Of a DNA stretch of 35,680 nucleotides, positions 7,192 through 15,961 are shown piece after piece. Within the stretch, counting starts at the first letter, position 1, and each line of letters begins with the position of its first letter. The notes under the pieces were generated by a model. The model was not told where the DNA came from, searched no databases, and saw only the letters and a program-made list of their open reading frames with translations. The translations under genes and the position numbers were made by a program. Source of the DNA: Bacteroidia bacterium (GTDB lineage Bacteria > Bacteroidota > Bacteroidia > Palsa-965); NCBI GenBank assembly GCA_023151315.1, contig JAKLJE010000034.1, forward strand, positions 1 to 35,680. The letters are read 5' to 3'.

Positions 7192-7902
7192 ATGCGTCGT
7201 AAATGGATAATCATTTCCCTGCTGGGAATCTGTTCTCTCAGCGCCGTTGTTGTCTGGCCGCGCCTTTCCGATTCCGCACGAAATTATATTTCAAAGATTC
7301 CAGTCAAAGCAGGAACGTATGTTGAAGGCAAGTTCAACGGTACATACGCCAATGCGGACAAATCATTACCACCACTACCCGATTCACTAACTAACGTCGA
7401 CACGTTACTGATCGCATGGAAAAGCCAGTACCGCATGCAATTGTACTATAAGGGCAAGCTTCAGAAAACGTATATCATCGGTTTAGGTCAGGAACCGATC
7501 GGACATAAACAGCAGCAAGGCGACAATAAAACTCCTGAAGGGAATTATCGCATCATTCAGAAAACAGTTGGTCCGTTTACAAGTGGTGGTAGCAGTGCGT
7601 GGCTGGGAACACGATGGATGCGTTTGAATTATCCGAACAATGCAGATGCGAAATCAGGCCTGGACAGGAAGTTGATATCAAGAGACGAATACAACAGAAT
7701 AGTTGCTGCGAATAAAGCAGGAAAAGAACCTCCGAAGAATACGAAACTCGGTGGAGGAATCGGCATTCATGGTTGGAACGGAAGCTGGCCAGGAGAAGAT
7801 CAGCAGGACCTGACCTGGGGATGTATCAGTTTGCAAAACGATCAGGTTGAAGATTTGTATGATCGCGTAGGACTGCAAACACGAGTGATTATATGCAAAT
7901 AA
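7192..7902 (+). CDS. L,D-transpeptidase (YkuD domain)
   Basis: The 236-residue protein begins with a signal peptide or membrane anchor (residues 5-22, IISLLGICSLSAVVVWP). The YkuD domain follows from about 68 to 235. Its start shows the usual LLIAWKSQYRMQLYYKG strand pair, and the active site combines H193 in GIGIHGWNG with catalytic C211 in TWGCISL. The family motif is SHGC(I/V)R; here the residues are TWGCIS, closer to the ErfK/YafK-like variants that act on lipid- or protein-linked substrates. The enzyme would form 3-3 peptidoglycan crosslinks or attach proteins to the wall in the periplasm. A strong terminator follows at once, and its own promoter lies before the start, so it is probably monocistronic. 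Confidence 0.9.
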   Translation: MRRKWIIISLLGICSLSAVVVWPRLSDSARNYISKIPVKAGTYVEGKFNGTYANADKSLPPLPDSLTNVDTLLIAWKSQYRMQLYYKGKLQKTYIIGLGQEPIGHKQQQGDNKTPEGNYRIIQKTVGPFTSGGSSAWLGTRWMRLNYPNNADAKSGLDRKLISRDEYNRIVAANKAGKEPPKNTKLGGGIGIHGWNGSWPGEDQQDLTWGCISLQNDQVEDLYDRVGLQTRVIICK

Positions 7903-7931
7903 AAAACGCCCCCGGTATCGAGGGCGTTTTT
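7901..7931. terminator. Bidirectional intrinsic terminator
   Basis: AAAAACGCCC (left arm) pairs with GGGCGTTTTT (7922-7931) around CCGGTATCGA. T-runs lie on both strands, so it ends both the L,D-transpeptidase (plus) and the convergent T9SS gene (minus). Confidence 0.88.
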
Positions 7932-7949
7932 CAATCAATTCAATTACGA

Positions 7950-9869
7950 TTAGTGATTCACCACCAAACGGGAAACTGACTTAGTTGCTCCTGTTACCAG
8001 TTCAACCATGTACATTCCGTTAGCAAGTGATTCAGTATTCACAACTGTAGTATTTGCTCCTGCAGGAACAACACCTTTGTTTTCGGTAGAAACAAGCTCA
8101 CCGATTGAGTTGTAAATGTTGATCACTACTTCATCATTCTGCACCAAAGTATAGTTCAGGTTAACAGATGAATTCGCAGGATTCGGAACGAGGTTCATGC
8201 TACCGGAAACCAATGAATTCTCTTCAACTGCAGTAGTACCGATGTTGATATCATCAATGTAAAGGTTATTTCCGTAAGCGGAAGTTCCAACGAACTTGAT
8301 GAGAAGGTTTGTTGCTGTTGCGTAAGATGTAAGGTTTACAGTTTCTGTTCTCCACTGCGACGCTGATGTCGGAGTGAAGTTAGTTGTGCTGGCAGCAACT
8401 GTAGAAAGAGTTGAACCTGCTTTATCATAAACTGTTGTCCATGTTGCACCGCAATCTGTAGAAACCATTACTTGCAAACGATCCTGTTCTGCCTGGTACT
8501 GACGGTAAGCAAGACTGAACGTCATGTTCGGGTTCCCAGCAGTTGTCATGTCGAAGTTTCCGAGTACAAGGTCATCAGAAGTTCCGGAAGCAGCATTGTA
8601 GAACGAAAGTTTAGCACTTCCTGTTCCCTGCTGGAATCCGCCAACAGATGCACGCGTCCAAGTGTAAGTATCATTATCATTGTTCACGATACCAACGATT
8701 CCCGGAGGGAAAGTAGTTGATGTGAATCCTTCAGACATTGGCACTGAAACTGCTGCACCGCCGTAGTAAAGGAAAGATGAAGATTTGGTATCTGCTGTTA
8801 CGTTAACGTCAGGTGATCCGTTCGGATTTGCTGTAGAAATTACAACAGGTACATTGCCTGAAGCGCCGTTGTATGTTACAGCAGGAAGTGTAACTACAGA
8901 TGTAGCTCCCGGAGCAAGACTTCCTGTCCAGTTGTAAACCGGCTGCGGGTTACCGCCAACGCTTACGTTGATATCCAATGAAGTCAATGTAGCAGAACCT
9001 GTGTTCTTAATTGTAACTGAAGGTGTGAATGTCAATGAAGAACAAGCAACACCGGTTGGAAGACCTGAAACTGCAGTTGGCTGCGCATCATTAGGCAAAG
9101 CAATCGGGCTGGTGATTGCAGCTTGTTGTACAGCCTTGTCTCCGTCACTTTGGATGAAAGCAGCTACCTGCAGCTTGTTGATATCATAGATGTAAGATGG
9201 AACCGCAACTGCGAAAGTTACTGTTTGTGCATCACCGTTGTTCCAGGCTGAAGGAAGTGTAGTTCCGCTTGCGTTCGGAAGCATCTGACGCATTACACCG
9301 TAGAAATCCAATTCTCCGTTTGTGCCCGGCGCAGTTGCAAAGTTGATTTCTTCTTCCAGCAACGCAACATGAAGTTTCAAAGCACCATTAGATGTGAATG
9401 CCTGAGAAGCAGTAATATTTGCAGTGATGAAAATTGAATCGAAATCAGTGGACATTGTATGTGTCAGACCAAGAGTGAAAGATGAAGGCGTATTGTAACG
9501 TGTATCAATTTCACCTTGTGTCAAACATCCCGGATAACCAACATATGCATTGCAATCGTCTGCAATATCTACACCGTCAACTACGCCGTGAGGAACACCG
9601 TTTACTCCGTAATAAGAAACACGTGGACCAACCCAAGTTTGAGTCTGAGTGTTCATTGGGTCAACTCCGGGCCAGTTCGTCTGATACTTAATGGCTACAA
9701 CTTTTGTTCCGAGGTTTGGAGCAAGAAGTGCGTTAAACGCAGGATTTGCTGCTGCACATGGGCCGCAAGAAGCCTGAGTAAACTCCTCTACAAGCACCAT
9801 ACGCTGTGATTGTGCATTGAGAGCTGCAACTGACAAGAGAGCTGCTGCTGCTAGGTAAATTTTCTTCAT
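7950..9869 (-). CDS. T9SS-sorted secreted protein with an Omp28/thioredoxin-like N-terminus
   Basis: The 639-residue exported protein starts with a signal peptide ending near LNAQ (residue 19). Residues 25-250 form an Omp28-related thioredoxin-like domain with the redox-type motif EFTQASCGPCAAANPAF; the CGPC pair is intact. Residues 270-360 are a CARDB-like beta-sandwich region (GSLAPGATSVVTLP). Residues 380-545 look like a MAM-like/choice-of-anchor domain (DNDTYTWTRAS, STDCGATWTTVYDK, YIDDINIG). The last 80 residues are a type IX sorting domain: LVPNPANSSVNLNY, VYNSIGELV-like IYNSIGELVS, and closing VELVTGATKSVSRLVV. T9SS would carry it across the outer membrane and fix it at the cell surface or release it. 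It is a paralogue in layout of the next gene. Its exact function is unknown; disulfide or adhesion roles are possible. Confidence 0.88.
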   Translation of the reverse strand: MKKIYLAAAALLSVAALNAQSQRMVLVEEFTQASCGPCAAANPAFNALLAPNLGTKVVAIKYQTNWPGVDPMNTQTQTWVGPRVSYYGVNGVPHGVVDGVDIADDCNAYVGYPGCLTQGEIDTRYNTPSSFTLGLTHTMSTDFDSIFITANITASQAFTSNGALKLHVALLEEEINFATAPGTNGELDFYGVMRQMLPNASGTTLPSAWNNGDAQTVTFAVAVPSYIYDINKLQVAAFIQSDGDKAVQQAAITSPIALPNDAQPTAVSGLPTGVACSSLTFTPSVTIKNTGSATLTSLDINVSVGGNPQPVYNWTGSLAPGATSVVTLPAVTYNGASGNVPVVISTANPNGSPDVNVTADTKSSSFLYYGGAAVSVPMSEGFTSTTFPPGIVGIVNNDNDTYTWTRASVGGFQQGTGSAKLSFYNAASGTSDDLVLGNFDMTTAGNPNMTFSLAYRQYQAEQDRLQVMVSTDCGATWTTVYDKAGSTLSTVAASTTNFTPTSASQWRTETVNLTSYATATNLLIKFVGTSAYGNNLYIDDINIGTTAVEENSLVSGSMNLVPNPANSSVNLNYTLVQNDEVVINIYNSIGELVSTENKGVVPAGANTTVVNTESLANGMYMVELVTGATKSVSRLVVNH

Positions 9870-9978
9870 TTTTCTGTGTGTTGATTGAGAATTAATCTGA
9901 GCATTTCAGGCTACTATATTCATAAATTTTAATGTTAAAAGCAATTTTATTCGCCCCTGTTTTCCTACTATTTATCAA

Positions 9979-10010
9979 TAAAAAAGACGCCTGCATCGCT
10001 GCGGCGCCTT
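9979..10010 (-). terminator. Intrinsic terminator behind the second T9SS gene
   Basis: On the minus strand, AGGCGCCGCA pairs with TGC-A-GGCGTCT (one bulged A) and is followed by TTTTTTATTG. It lies about 20 bases after the stop at 10030. Confidence 0.72.
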
Positions 10011-10029
10011 CTGAGAGAAAATTGTCTGA

Positions 10030-11676
10030 TTAGTGACTTACTGAAAGTCGGGAAACAGAGCGTTTTTCACCGGCTACGATCTCCACGAGATATACGCCGT
10101 TTGCAAACTCTTCAGTATTCAGAACAATGTTCTGCTTTCCTGCAGCCAATGTGCCTTTGTTCTCTGTGTAAACAACTGCTCCGATTGAGTTGTACACGTT
10201 CACAGTAACTTCCTCCTTATCGGTCAGATCAAATGTCAGATTAGCGGTGGTGTTGGATGGATTCGGGAACAAATTCAAATTGTTTGCAGCCGTATTTTCT
10301 TCAACTGAAGTAGCGCAAACTGCATTGCTGATATTGATTTCGTCTACCCAAACGTTGTTACCATAGTCATTGGTGCACTTGAACTTCACAAATACTTTGT
10401 TCTGTCCTGCAAATGATGAAAGGTCAATACATTCAGATCGCCACTGGTTTGCAGTCGGAGTGAATGCTGTTGTAGATGCTCCGGCTACTGATGCAAGTTG
10501 TGATCCTGCTTTGTTATAAACGTTAGTCCAGGTCGCTCCGCAATCTGAAGAAACCAATACTTCAAGACGTTCAGTATAGTTGGCACTGTAAATACGGTGC
10601 GCCACTTTAAACTGTAATGATGCTGTTGTAAGAGTGCTCATGTCAACCGGCTCGATATAGAATTCGTCAACTGCTCCTTGCGTACCGTAGTTGTAGCAAT
10701 CCATTTTCAATGAGCCGCTGTTTGTTGTTGCGCGCGTCCATGTAATTCCGTTGTCAGGATTGGATAGAACCCAGTTCGCATAAGGGAATCCTGTTGACGC
10801 GAAACTGTTTGCTACCGGAGCTGCAGTACCGGTTGCAGTATTCACATTGAATGAATATGTCTGCGTGTTGTTCGTATTGTTATCGTCACCGGTGAGTGTT
10901 GTTGTAATTGTCATTGTGTGAGCACCGGCAGTGAAAGTATTAGATGGTAAAGTAACTGTTGTAGTAGCTCCCGCAGCCAATGAACCTGTCCAAGGTTGGT
11001 TTGAAGTCGGGCCTCCATCATATGAATAAGTGATAGTGCATGAAGTCATAACAGTAGTGCCGTTGTTCTTCAACTCAAAAGTCGGAGAAAAGGTCGTAGC
11101 ACACTGAAGAGCCACAGGACCTGCAGTAGCGTAAGCATCGTTAGTGAACGTACAACTGTTGATGCTGTTAAGAAGTCCTTGAGCCGACGCCTGACCTACT
11201 TCATAGATCTTATTATCCGGACAAACTTTATAAACTGTCGGGAAATAATTGATGTCGTAGTTGTTGTTGAAAGTAGCAGTTTGAGCACCCGGGTCAATGA
11301 TAGGATAAGTTGTTCCTGTTACCCAGTTACCCTGTGTGTTCCCTCCTGTTCCGTTCAAATCGGCGATTGTAGTCCCTGCATCACCTTCAATGAAGAAAAC
11401 CATGATTTCATTCGGAACAATTGTTCCGTTAGGACCATACTCATCATAGATATCACGAAGTGCATGAGTATTGTGATAACTCCAACAAGGTCCGCACCAG
11501 GTTGCAGACACATCAATGAATACTGTTTTACCTTGAGCAGTGAGCGTATACAAATCCCACGTGTTGTTGTTCAGGTCTGTAAATGTCCAGTTCGGAGCTG
11601 TACTTCCCGGAGCGAGCTGTGCGAACAGCGACGCGGAAAGCACAAGTCCTGCGAATAGTGATAACCCTTTTTTCAT
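10030..11676 (-). CDS. T9SS-sorted secreted protein with a TlpA-like thioredoxin domain
   Basis: The 548-residue protein starts at ATG 11676, giving a clean signal peptide (LFAGLVLSASLFAQ). An upstream in-frame ATG at 11721 would bury the signal peptide and is rejected. Residues 20-170 are a TlpA/AhpC-type thioredoxin domain with GSTAPNWTFTDLN and the active site DVSATWCGPCWSYH. A CARDB-like region follows (GSLAAGATTTVTLP), then a choice-of-anchor domain (DNGITWTRATT, SSDCGATWTNVYNKAGS, WVDEINIS), and the T9SS sorting domain LFPNPSNTTANLTFDL to VSRLSVSH. The layout and many motifs repeat those of the gene downstream at 7950, so the two are diverged tandem duplicates with different thioredoxin-like heads. 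It would be surface-exposed. The redox partner is unknown. Confidence 0.88.
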   Translation of the reverse strand: MKKGLSLFAGLVLSASLFAQLAPGSTAPNWTFTDLNNNTWDLYTLTAQGKTVFIDVSATWCGPCWSYHNTHALRDIYDEYGPNGTIVPNEIMVFFIEGDAGTTIADLNGTGGNTQGNWVTGTTYPIIDPGAQTATFNNNYDINYFPTVYKVCPDNKIYEVGQASAQGLLNSINSCTFTNDAYATAGPVALQCATTFSPTFELKNNGTTVMTSCTITYSYDGGPTSNQPWTGSLAAGATTTVTLPSNTFTAGAHTMTITTTLTGDDNNTNNTQTYSFNVNTATGTAAPVANSFASTGFPYANWVLSNPDNGITWTRATTNSGSLKMDCYNYGTQGAVDEFYIEPVDMSTLTTASLQFKVAHRIYSANYTERLEVLVSSDCGATWTNVYNKAGSQLASVAGASTTAFTPTANQWRSECIDLSSFAGQNKVFVKFKCTNDYGNNVWVDEINISNAVCATSVEENTAANNLNLFPNPSNTTANLTFDLTDKEEVTVNVYNSIGAVVYTENKGTLAAGKQNIVLNTEEFANGVYLVEIVAGEKRSVSRLSVSH

Positions 11677-11822
11677 GATTTGAAAGTTTGATGTGAGTTT
11701 GAAAATGTTAGTTGAGCGCAATTATTGACGTCTATTTTCCAACATTTTAACCAAACTTCCAATAATGGGTTAAAATAGAGCAAGAAACTGGTAGTTATTG
11801 CAATTAGGCTTTTTGGGGTAAA

Positions 11823-12323
11823 TCAGCGTACAGCCCGTCCGTTACACGTCAAATCGTGCAAATTGGGCATAAACCAATTCCAGACATAACTAAAATCAAG
11901 TGTATTGCCGGTGAGTGTTGCGGTACCGGATACCGTAGCCGAATTGCTGCAAAAAAACTCATCGTTGTCCTGAGCAGAAATAGTGAGGACATTGTTATCT
12001 CCTGTAGCTTTTATTGTGGCCATACATGATGAACCTCCCAAAACAGCTATGTCAACGGTATTCCAGCCAGTTCTTGTAATGGAAATTCCGTGTGTAATTA
12101 CAGTATCCTGTAATGTGGTTTGATCAAGGATTGTATCGGTTAACGTCCACGTACCACAGAACTGATCTACTTCGTAAGCACAACTGCCATCGTTGACATT
12201 TGCATCCGGATTGTAGTTGGTGGAATTAGGATCAGTACAACCTTCAATACGTTTATCTTTTTTGCATGAAGCGGAACCTATAACGAACAAGGTCAAGAGT
12301 AATGCAGTGTACAGTTTAATCAT
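11823..12323 (-). CDS. Lipoprotein with a GCTDP...DDGSC-type motif
   Basis: The 166-residue protein has a lipoprotein signal (LLLTLFVIGSASC, cysteine 20 as the acylation site). Directly after it comes GCTDPNSTNYNPDANVNDGS followed by CAY, a short Asp/Asn-rich motif found repeatedly in Bacteroidota surface proteins that resembles calcium-binding thrombospondin-3-type repeats. The rest, about 110 residues, is a small beta-rich domain (FCGTWTLTDT, SCMATIKATGDNNVLTIS) like lipocalin-type lipoproteins of the phylum. It is likely an outer-membrane lipoprotein; its function is unknown. It has its own start region downstream of a TATCTTGA element about 12 bases before the ATG. Confidence 0.75.
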   Translation of the reverse strand: MIKLYTALLLTLFVIGSASCKKDKRIEGCTDPNSTNYNPDANVNDGSCAYEVDQFCGTWTLTDTILDQTTLQDTVITHGISITRTGWNTVDIAVLGGSSCMATIKATGDNNVLTISAQDNDEFFCSNSATVSGTATLTGNTLDFSYVWNWFMPNLHDLTCNGRAVR

Positions 12324-12362
12324 GCCTTCAAGATACGAAAAAGCAGTGCTGAAACAGTAGAA

Positions 12363-13112
12363 CTACTTTTTAAGATGGTACAGATCTGATTTCATCAATC
12401 CCCATTTATTAAAACGGTGAATGAAGGATACAGACATACATCCGATACCGTACTTCAGACTACGACTGAAATTGATTGAAGATGCTTCTTCAAAGTATTT
12501 TGTCGGACAGGTAATTTCAGCAATTTCGAAATCCTTGTACACAATTTGTGACAGCATCTGATTGTCGAACACAAAATCATCGGAATTCACTTCAAAATTG
12601 ATGGACTCCAATACTTCCCGGGAGAAAGCACGGTAACCGGTATGATATTCCGACAACTTCTGACTGATCAGAATGTTCTGCGCAAACGTCAGGCAACGGT
12701 TGAAAATGTACTTATACATCGGCATTCCGCCACGTAATGCACCTTTACCAAGAATTCGGGAACCTAAAACCACAGGGTAAACACCGTTCGCAATAAGGTA
12801 CGCCATTGAATAGATCAACTTAGGCGTGTATTGGTAATCCGGATGAAGCATAATTACGATATCCGCACCAATCTCCAGTGCTTTGTTGTAACAGGATTTC
12901 TGGTTACCACCATAGCCCTTGTTCTTTTCGTGGCGAATGATATGTTTAATTCCAAGCGACTTCCCCACTTCCACTGTATTATCACGGCTGGCGTCATCAA
13001 CCAAGACAACTTCATCGACTATGTCGAATGGAATTTCATCGTAAGTTTTTTTTAACGTAAGTGCGGCATTGTAAGCCGGCAGAACGATAACGAGCTTTTT
13101 CCCGAGAATCAT
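12363..13112 (-). CDS. Family-2 glycosyltransferase, DPM1-like
   Basis: The 249-residue protein is a GT-A-fold glycosyltransferase of family 2. It begins with VIVLPAYNAALTLKKTYDEI and has the nucleotide-binding VDDASRDNT and RHEKNKGYGGNQKSCYNKAL. The metal-binding motif of the family appears as HPDYQY, and GMPMYKYIFNR and YHTGYRAFS mark the acceptor side. There is no C-terminal membrane pair, so it resembles the soluble polyprenyl-phosphate sugar synthases. A likely product is a polyprenyl-phosphate sugar that could supply a GT39 enzyme such as the one at 5359, but that pairing is inference. It is divergent from uvrB with a -7 element only five bases before its ATG. Confidence 0.88.
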   Translation of the reverse strand: MILGKKLVIVLPAYNAALTLKKTYDEIPFDIVDEVVLVDDASRDNTVEVGKSLGIKHIIRHEKNKGYGGNQKSCYNKALEIGADIVIMLHPDYQYTPKLIYSMAYLIANGVYPVVLGSRILGKGALRGGMPMYKYIFNRCLTFAQNILISQKLSEYHTGYRAFSREVLESINFEVNSDDFVFDNQMLSQIVYKDFEIAEITCPTKYFEEASSINFSRSLKYGIGCMSVSFIHRFNKWGLMKSDLYHLKK

Positions 13113-13117
13113 GGCGG

Positions 13118-13125
13118 CAAAGATA
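13118..13125 (-). promoter_or_regulatory. -7 element of the glycosyltransferase gene
   Basis: TATCTTTG on the minus strand ends five bases before the ATG at 13112. It lies back to back with the uvrB promoter in a 71-base divergent gap. Confidence 0.6.
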
Positions 13126-13171
13126 AACTATAGATCGATTGTTTATTGCGTCGGTTTCCTTTGTTTGCGCT

Positions 13172-13179
13172 TACCTTTG
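13172..13179 (+). promoter_or_regulatory. -7 element of uvrB
   Basis: TACCTTTG ends four bases before the uvrB ATG at 13184. A TTG at 13146-13148 sits near the -33 position. The mRNA would be leaderless or nearly so. No SOS-box-like palindrome was seen in the gap. Confidence 0.6.
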
Positions 13180-13183
13180 TAAC

Positions 13184-15223
13184 ATGAAATTTAAACTGGT
13201 TTCTGACTACGAGCCCACGGGCGATCAGCCGCAGGCTATTGAACAACTTGTGCACGGACTGAAAAACGGGAATCAGTTTCAGACTTTGCTGGGAGTAACC
13301 GGGTCCGGTAAAACATTTACTGTAGCGAACGTCATCAATCAGATCCAGAAACCAACGCTCGTATTAAGTCACAACAAAACACTGGCCGCGCAGCTGTACA
13401 GCGAATTCAAACTGTTCTTTCCGGACAATGCCGTTGAATATTTTGTTTCTTATTACGATTACTACCAACCGGAGGCCTACATCGCCACTACTGATACTTA
13501 CATCGAAAAGGATCTTTCCGTTAACGATGAAATCGAAAAACTCCGACTGAGCGCCTCCTCTGCCCTGCTCTCCGGAAGGAAAGATGTGATTGTGGTTTCT
13601 TCAGTTTCCTGTATTTACGGAATCGGAAATCCTCAGGAGTTCAATGAAAGCGTTATCAATATTAAACGTGGACAGAAAATCAGCCGGAATAAGTTTCTTC
13701 ACCAGTTGGTTAATTCACTTTACTCAAGAACGGAAGGCGATTTCTTCAGAGGAAATTTCCGCGTAAAAGGTGACACCGTAGATGTCAATCTTGCCTACGC
13801 AGATTACGTGGTTCGCGTGTTTTTCTTCGGTGATGAAATCGAAGAGATTGAAACATATGAGTCTACAACGGGACGCGTTATCGGTAAATATGAAGAGATG
13901 AATATTTACCCTGCTAATATCTTCGTTACGTCTCCCGAAACTTTGAAAGGTGCCATTCATCTTATTCAGGACGACATGGTAAAGCATGTTGAGTATCTGA
14001 AATCCATTGATAAACACATCGAAGCTAAACGACTTGAAGATCGTGTAACATACGATCTTGAGATGCTGAGAGAACTCGGATACTGCTCAGGTATTGAGAA
14101 CTATTCGAGATACTTCGATGGACGAAGCGCAGGAAGCCGTCCTTTCTGTTTGCTTGATTACTTTCCGGATGATTATCTGATGGTGATTGATGAGAGTCAC
14201 GTGACACTGCCACAAGTCAAAGCAATGTGGGGCGGAGACCGATCGCGAAAAGAAGCTTTGGTAGAGCACGGTTTCCGACTTCCTTCTGCATTGGACAACC
14301 GTCCGCTGAAATTCGATGAGTTCGAATCCATGCAGAATGAAGTGATTTACGTGAGTGCAACGCCTGCGGAATATGAACTTCAGAAGAGTGAAGGAATTGT
14401 AGTTGAGCAGGTGATCCGACCTACAGGATTGCTTGATCCGATAATTGAAATTCGCCCGAGCAAAGGTCAGGTGGATGATTTGCTGGATGAAATTTCGAAA
14501 GTAACTGAGCGCGACGAACGTGTACTTGTAACTACGTTGACCAAACGAATGGCAGAAGAACTTTCAAAGTACTTTGCCAATGTTGGAATTCGCACACGTT
14601 ACATACACTCGGATGTTGACACTCTTGAACGCGTGGAGATCATGCAGGATTTGCGCAAAGGAATTTTCGATGTTCTGGTCGGCATCAATCTCCTTCGGGA
14701 AGGTCTCGATTTACCGGAAGTTTCATTGGTTGCCATACTTGATGCAGATAAAGAAGGATTCCTCAGATCTGAGCGTGCTTTGGTGCAAACTGTAGGCCGC
14801 GCTGCACGTAACGTAAACGGAAAAGTGATTATGTATGCCGACAAGATCACGGATTCCATGCGTAAGACCATTGACGAAACCGATCGCCGCAGAAAGAAAC
14901 AGATTCAGTACAACTTCGAACATGGCTTAAGTCCGCGACAGATTATTAAATCAAAAGATTCAATGTCTGCAGTACTTGCTCAAACCAGAGGCAGCGGAGA
15001 AAAGAAGAAAGCAGCATCAGCATACGCAGAAGAAAGCGATGTGAACCTGAGTATTGCAGCTGAACCGGTTTATCAATACATGACACCGGAGCAATTGGAC
15101 AAAGCCATTCAGAAAACGAAACGTTCGATGGAAGCTGCTGCAAAAGAAATGGACTTTATTGAAGCGGCGCGACTGAGAGATGAAATGTTCGCCTTGGAGA
15201 GATTGAAGAAAGAGAAAAAATAA
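13184..15223 (+). CDS. uvrB: UvrB, excinuclease ABC subunit B
   Basis: The 679-residue protein is the damage-verifying helicase subunit of nucleotide excision repair. It receives DNA from UvrA, opens the strands around the lesion and holds UvrC. Motifs in order: FKLVSDYEPTGDQPQAIEQL, Walker A GVTGSGKTFTVAN, the beta-hairpin YYDYYQPEAYI that inserts between strands, the Walker-B-like VIDESHVTLPQ, helicase motif VGINLLREGLDLPEVSLVAI, motif VI QTVGRAARN, and at the end the UVR domain (EMDFIEAARLRDEM) that contacts UvrC. The length is normal. The start at 13184 matches the family N-terminus; an upstream TTG at 13139 would add 15 residues lying across the promoter. It appears to be a single-gene unit. 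Confidence 0.98.
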   Translation: MKFKLVSDYEPTGDQPQAIEQLVHGLKNGNQFQTLLGVTGSGKTFTVANVINQIQKPTLVLSHNKTLAAQLYSEFKLFFPDNAVEYFVSYYDYYQPEAYIATTDTYIEKDLSVNDEIEKLRLSASSALLSGRKDVIVVSSVSCIYGIGNPQEFNESVINIKRGQKISRNKFLHQLVNSLYSRTEGDFFRGNFRVKGDTVDVNLAYADYVVRVFFFGDEIEEIETYESTTGRVIGKYEEMNIYPANIFVTSPETLKGAIHLIQDDMVKHVEYLKSIDKHIEAKRLEDRVTYDLEMLRELGYCSGIENYSRYFDGRSAGSRPFCLLDYFPDDYLMVIDESHVTLPQVKAMWGGDRSRKEALVEHGFRLPSALDNRPLKFDEFESMQNEVIYVSATPAEYELQKSEGIVVEQVIRPTGLLDPIIEIRPSKGQVDDLLDEISKVTERDERVLVTTLTKRMAEELSKYFANVGIRTRYIHSDVDTLERVEIMQDLRKGIFDVLVGINLLREGLDLPEVSLVAILDADKEGFLRSERALVQTVGRAARNVNGKVIMYADKITDSMRKTIDETDRRRKKQIQYNFEHGLSPRQIIKSKDSMSAVLAQTRGSGEKKKAASAYAEESDVNLSIAAEPVYQYMTPEQLDKAIQKTKRSMEAAAKEMDFIEAARLRDEMFALERLKKEKK

Positions 15224-15242
15224 AGAGGAAGAACATTCCTCT
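15214..15242 (-). terminator. Intrinsic terminator for the minus-strand gene, overlapping the uvrB end
   Basis: AGAGGAA (15224-15230) pairs with TTCCTCT (15236-15242). On the minus strand the stem is followed by TTATTTTTTC, which lies inside the uvrB stop region. It is weaker on the plus strand, where no T-run follows. Confidence 0.7.
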
Positions 15243-15248
15243 GTTGTT

Positions 15249-15905
15249 CTACTGTGATCTTTTATAATGGACTTGGTAAATCCGCTTCAGAGAGTCTTCA
15301 TTGATCAGAGGAATGGTAACGAAACCTGTGTCATTCCATGTTACCGCCTCTAACCTATCCAGAGTTTCACCAACTGCTTCACCATTCTCATTCATGTTGT
15401 ACCACTCTCCGGTGTGCCTTGTGAGTATGTCCGGATATCCATCTTTGTTCAGATCCAGAATCCAGCTGTCAGTTTCGTAGCTTGGTCCTTCACCGGCAAT
15501 ACCGCGAGCCAGCATGTATTTCCTTTCGATCAGGCCTCGTTTCTTACCGTACATGTAAATCCACGATTCTTTTCCTCCATAGATCCATATGTCGTTTGTG
15601 TCGCCTTCTGCAACGATGAATGCCGTATCTGATTTAAAATTTATTTTCATCAACGGAATTAAAAAATACCCCGTTGCTGCAGCGTCCGAAGGTGTGCAAC
15701 TGTTACCGTTTTTCAGAAACTTATCTAGAGATGTTATTTCTTCTGAATTCCATTTTGTACGATCGAAATCGTCCGGACCGAAATGCAGTGAATCGTTAAT
15801 TCGGAAAATGTGCACCTGAAACTTTGATCTCATGTATACTGCATCAAAATCTTTGCAGAACGCAGAAGCTAATAGCAACAGCAAAACGATATACAGAGTT
15901 CTCAT
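15249..15905 (-). CDS. Exported protein with a VCBS/FG-GAP-type calcium motif
   Basis: The protein of about 218 residues starts at ATG 15905, giving the signal peptide MRTLYIVLLLLLASAFC; an earlier in-frame start at 15926 would lie inside a terminator hairpin. The body is not a recognised enzyme. Near residue 165 it has DLNKDGYPDILTRHTGE, the DxNxDGxxD calcium loop of VCBS/FG-GAP repeats, here a single copy. It has other short beta strands (FIVAEGDTNDIWIYGG). It is probably periplasmic or surface-located. A cysteine follows the signal peptide, but the residue before it is Phe, so lipidation is doubtful. Function unknown. Confidence 0.7.
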   Translation of the reverse strand: MRTLYIVLLLLLASAFCKDFDAVYMRSKFQVHIFRINDSLHFGPDDFDRTKWNSEEITSLDKFLKNGNSCTPSDAAATGYFLIPLMKINFKSDTAFIVAEGDTNDIWIYGGKESWIYMYGKKRGLIERKYMLARGIAGEGPSYETDSWILDLNKDGYPDILTRHTGEWYNMNENGEAVGETLDRLEAVTWNDTGFVTIPLINEDSLKRIYQVHYKRSQ

Positions 15906-15909
15906 TGAA

Positions 15910-15941
15910 TAAAAAATCCCGATCACAAAGTAATCGGGATT
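15910..15941 (-). terminator. Intrinsic terminator of the small His/Cys protein gene
   Basis: AATCCCGAT (15915-15923) pairs with ATCGGGATT (15933-15941). On the minus strand TTTTATTC follows. It lies between the gene at 15962 and the start at 15905, so those two genes are separate transcripts. Confidence 0.82.
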
Positions 15942-15961
15942 CTCATATTTTAAATTCAGAT

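Noticed and set aside
13113-13183. LexA-type SOS box in front of uvrB
   Set aside because: The 71-base gap between the divergent genes shows the two -7 elements but no clear paired operator motif.
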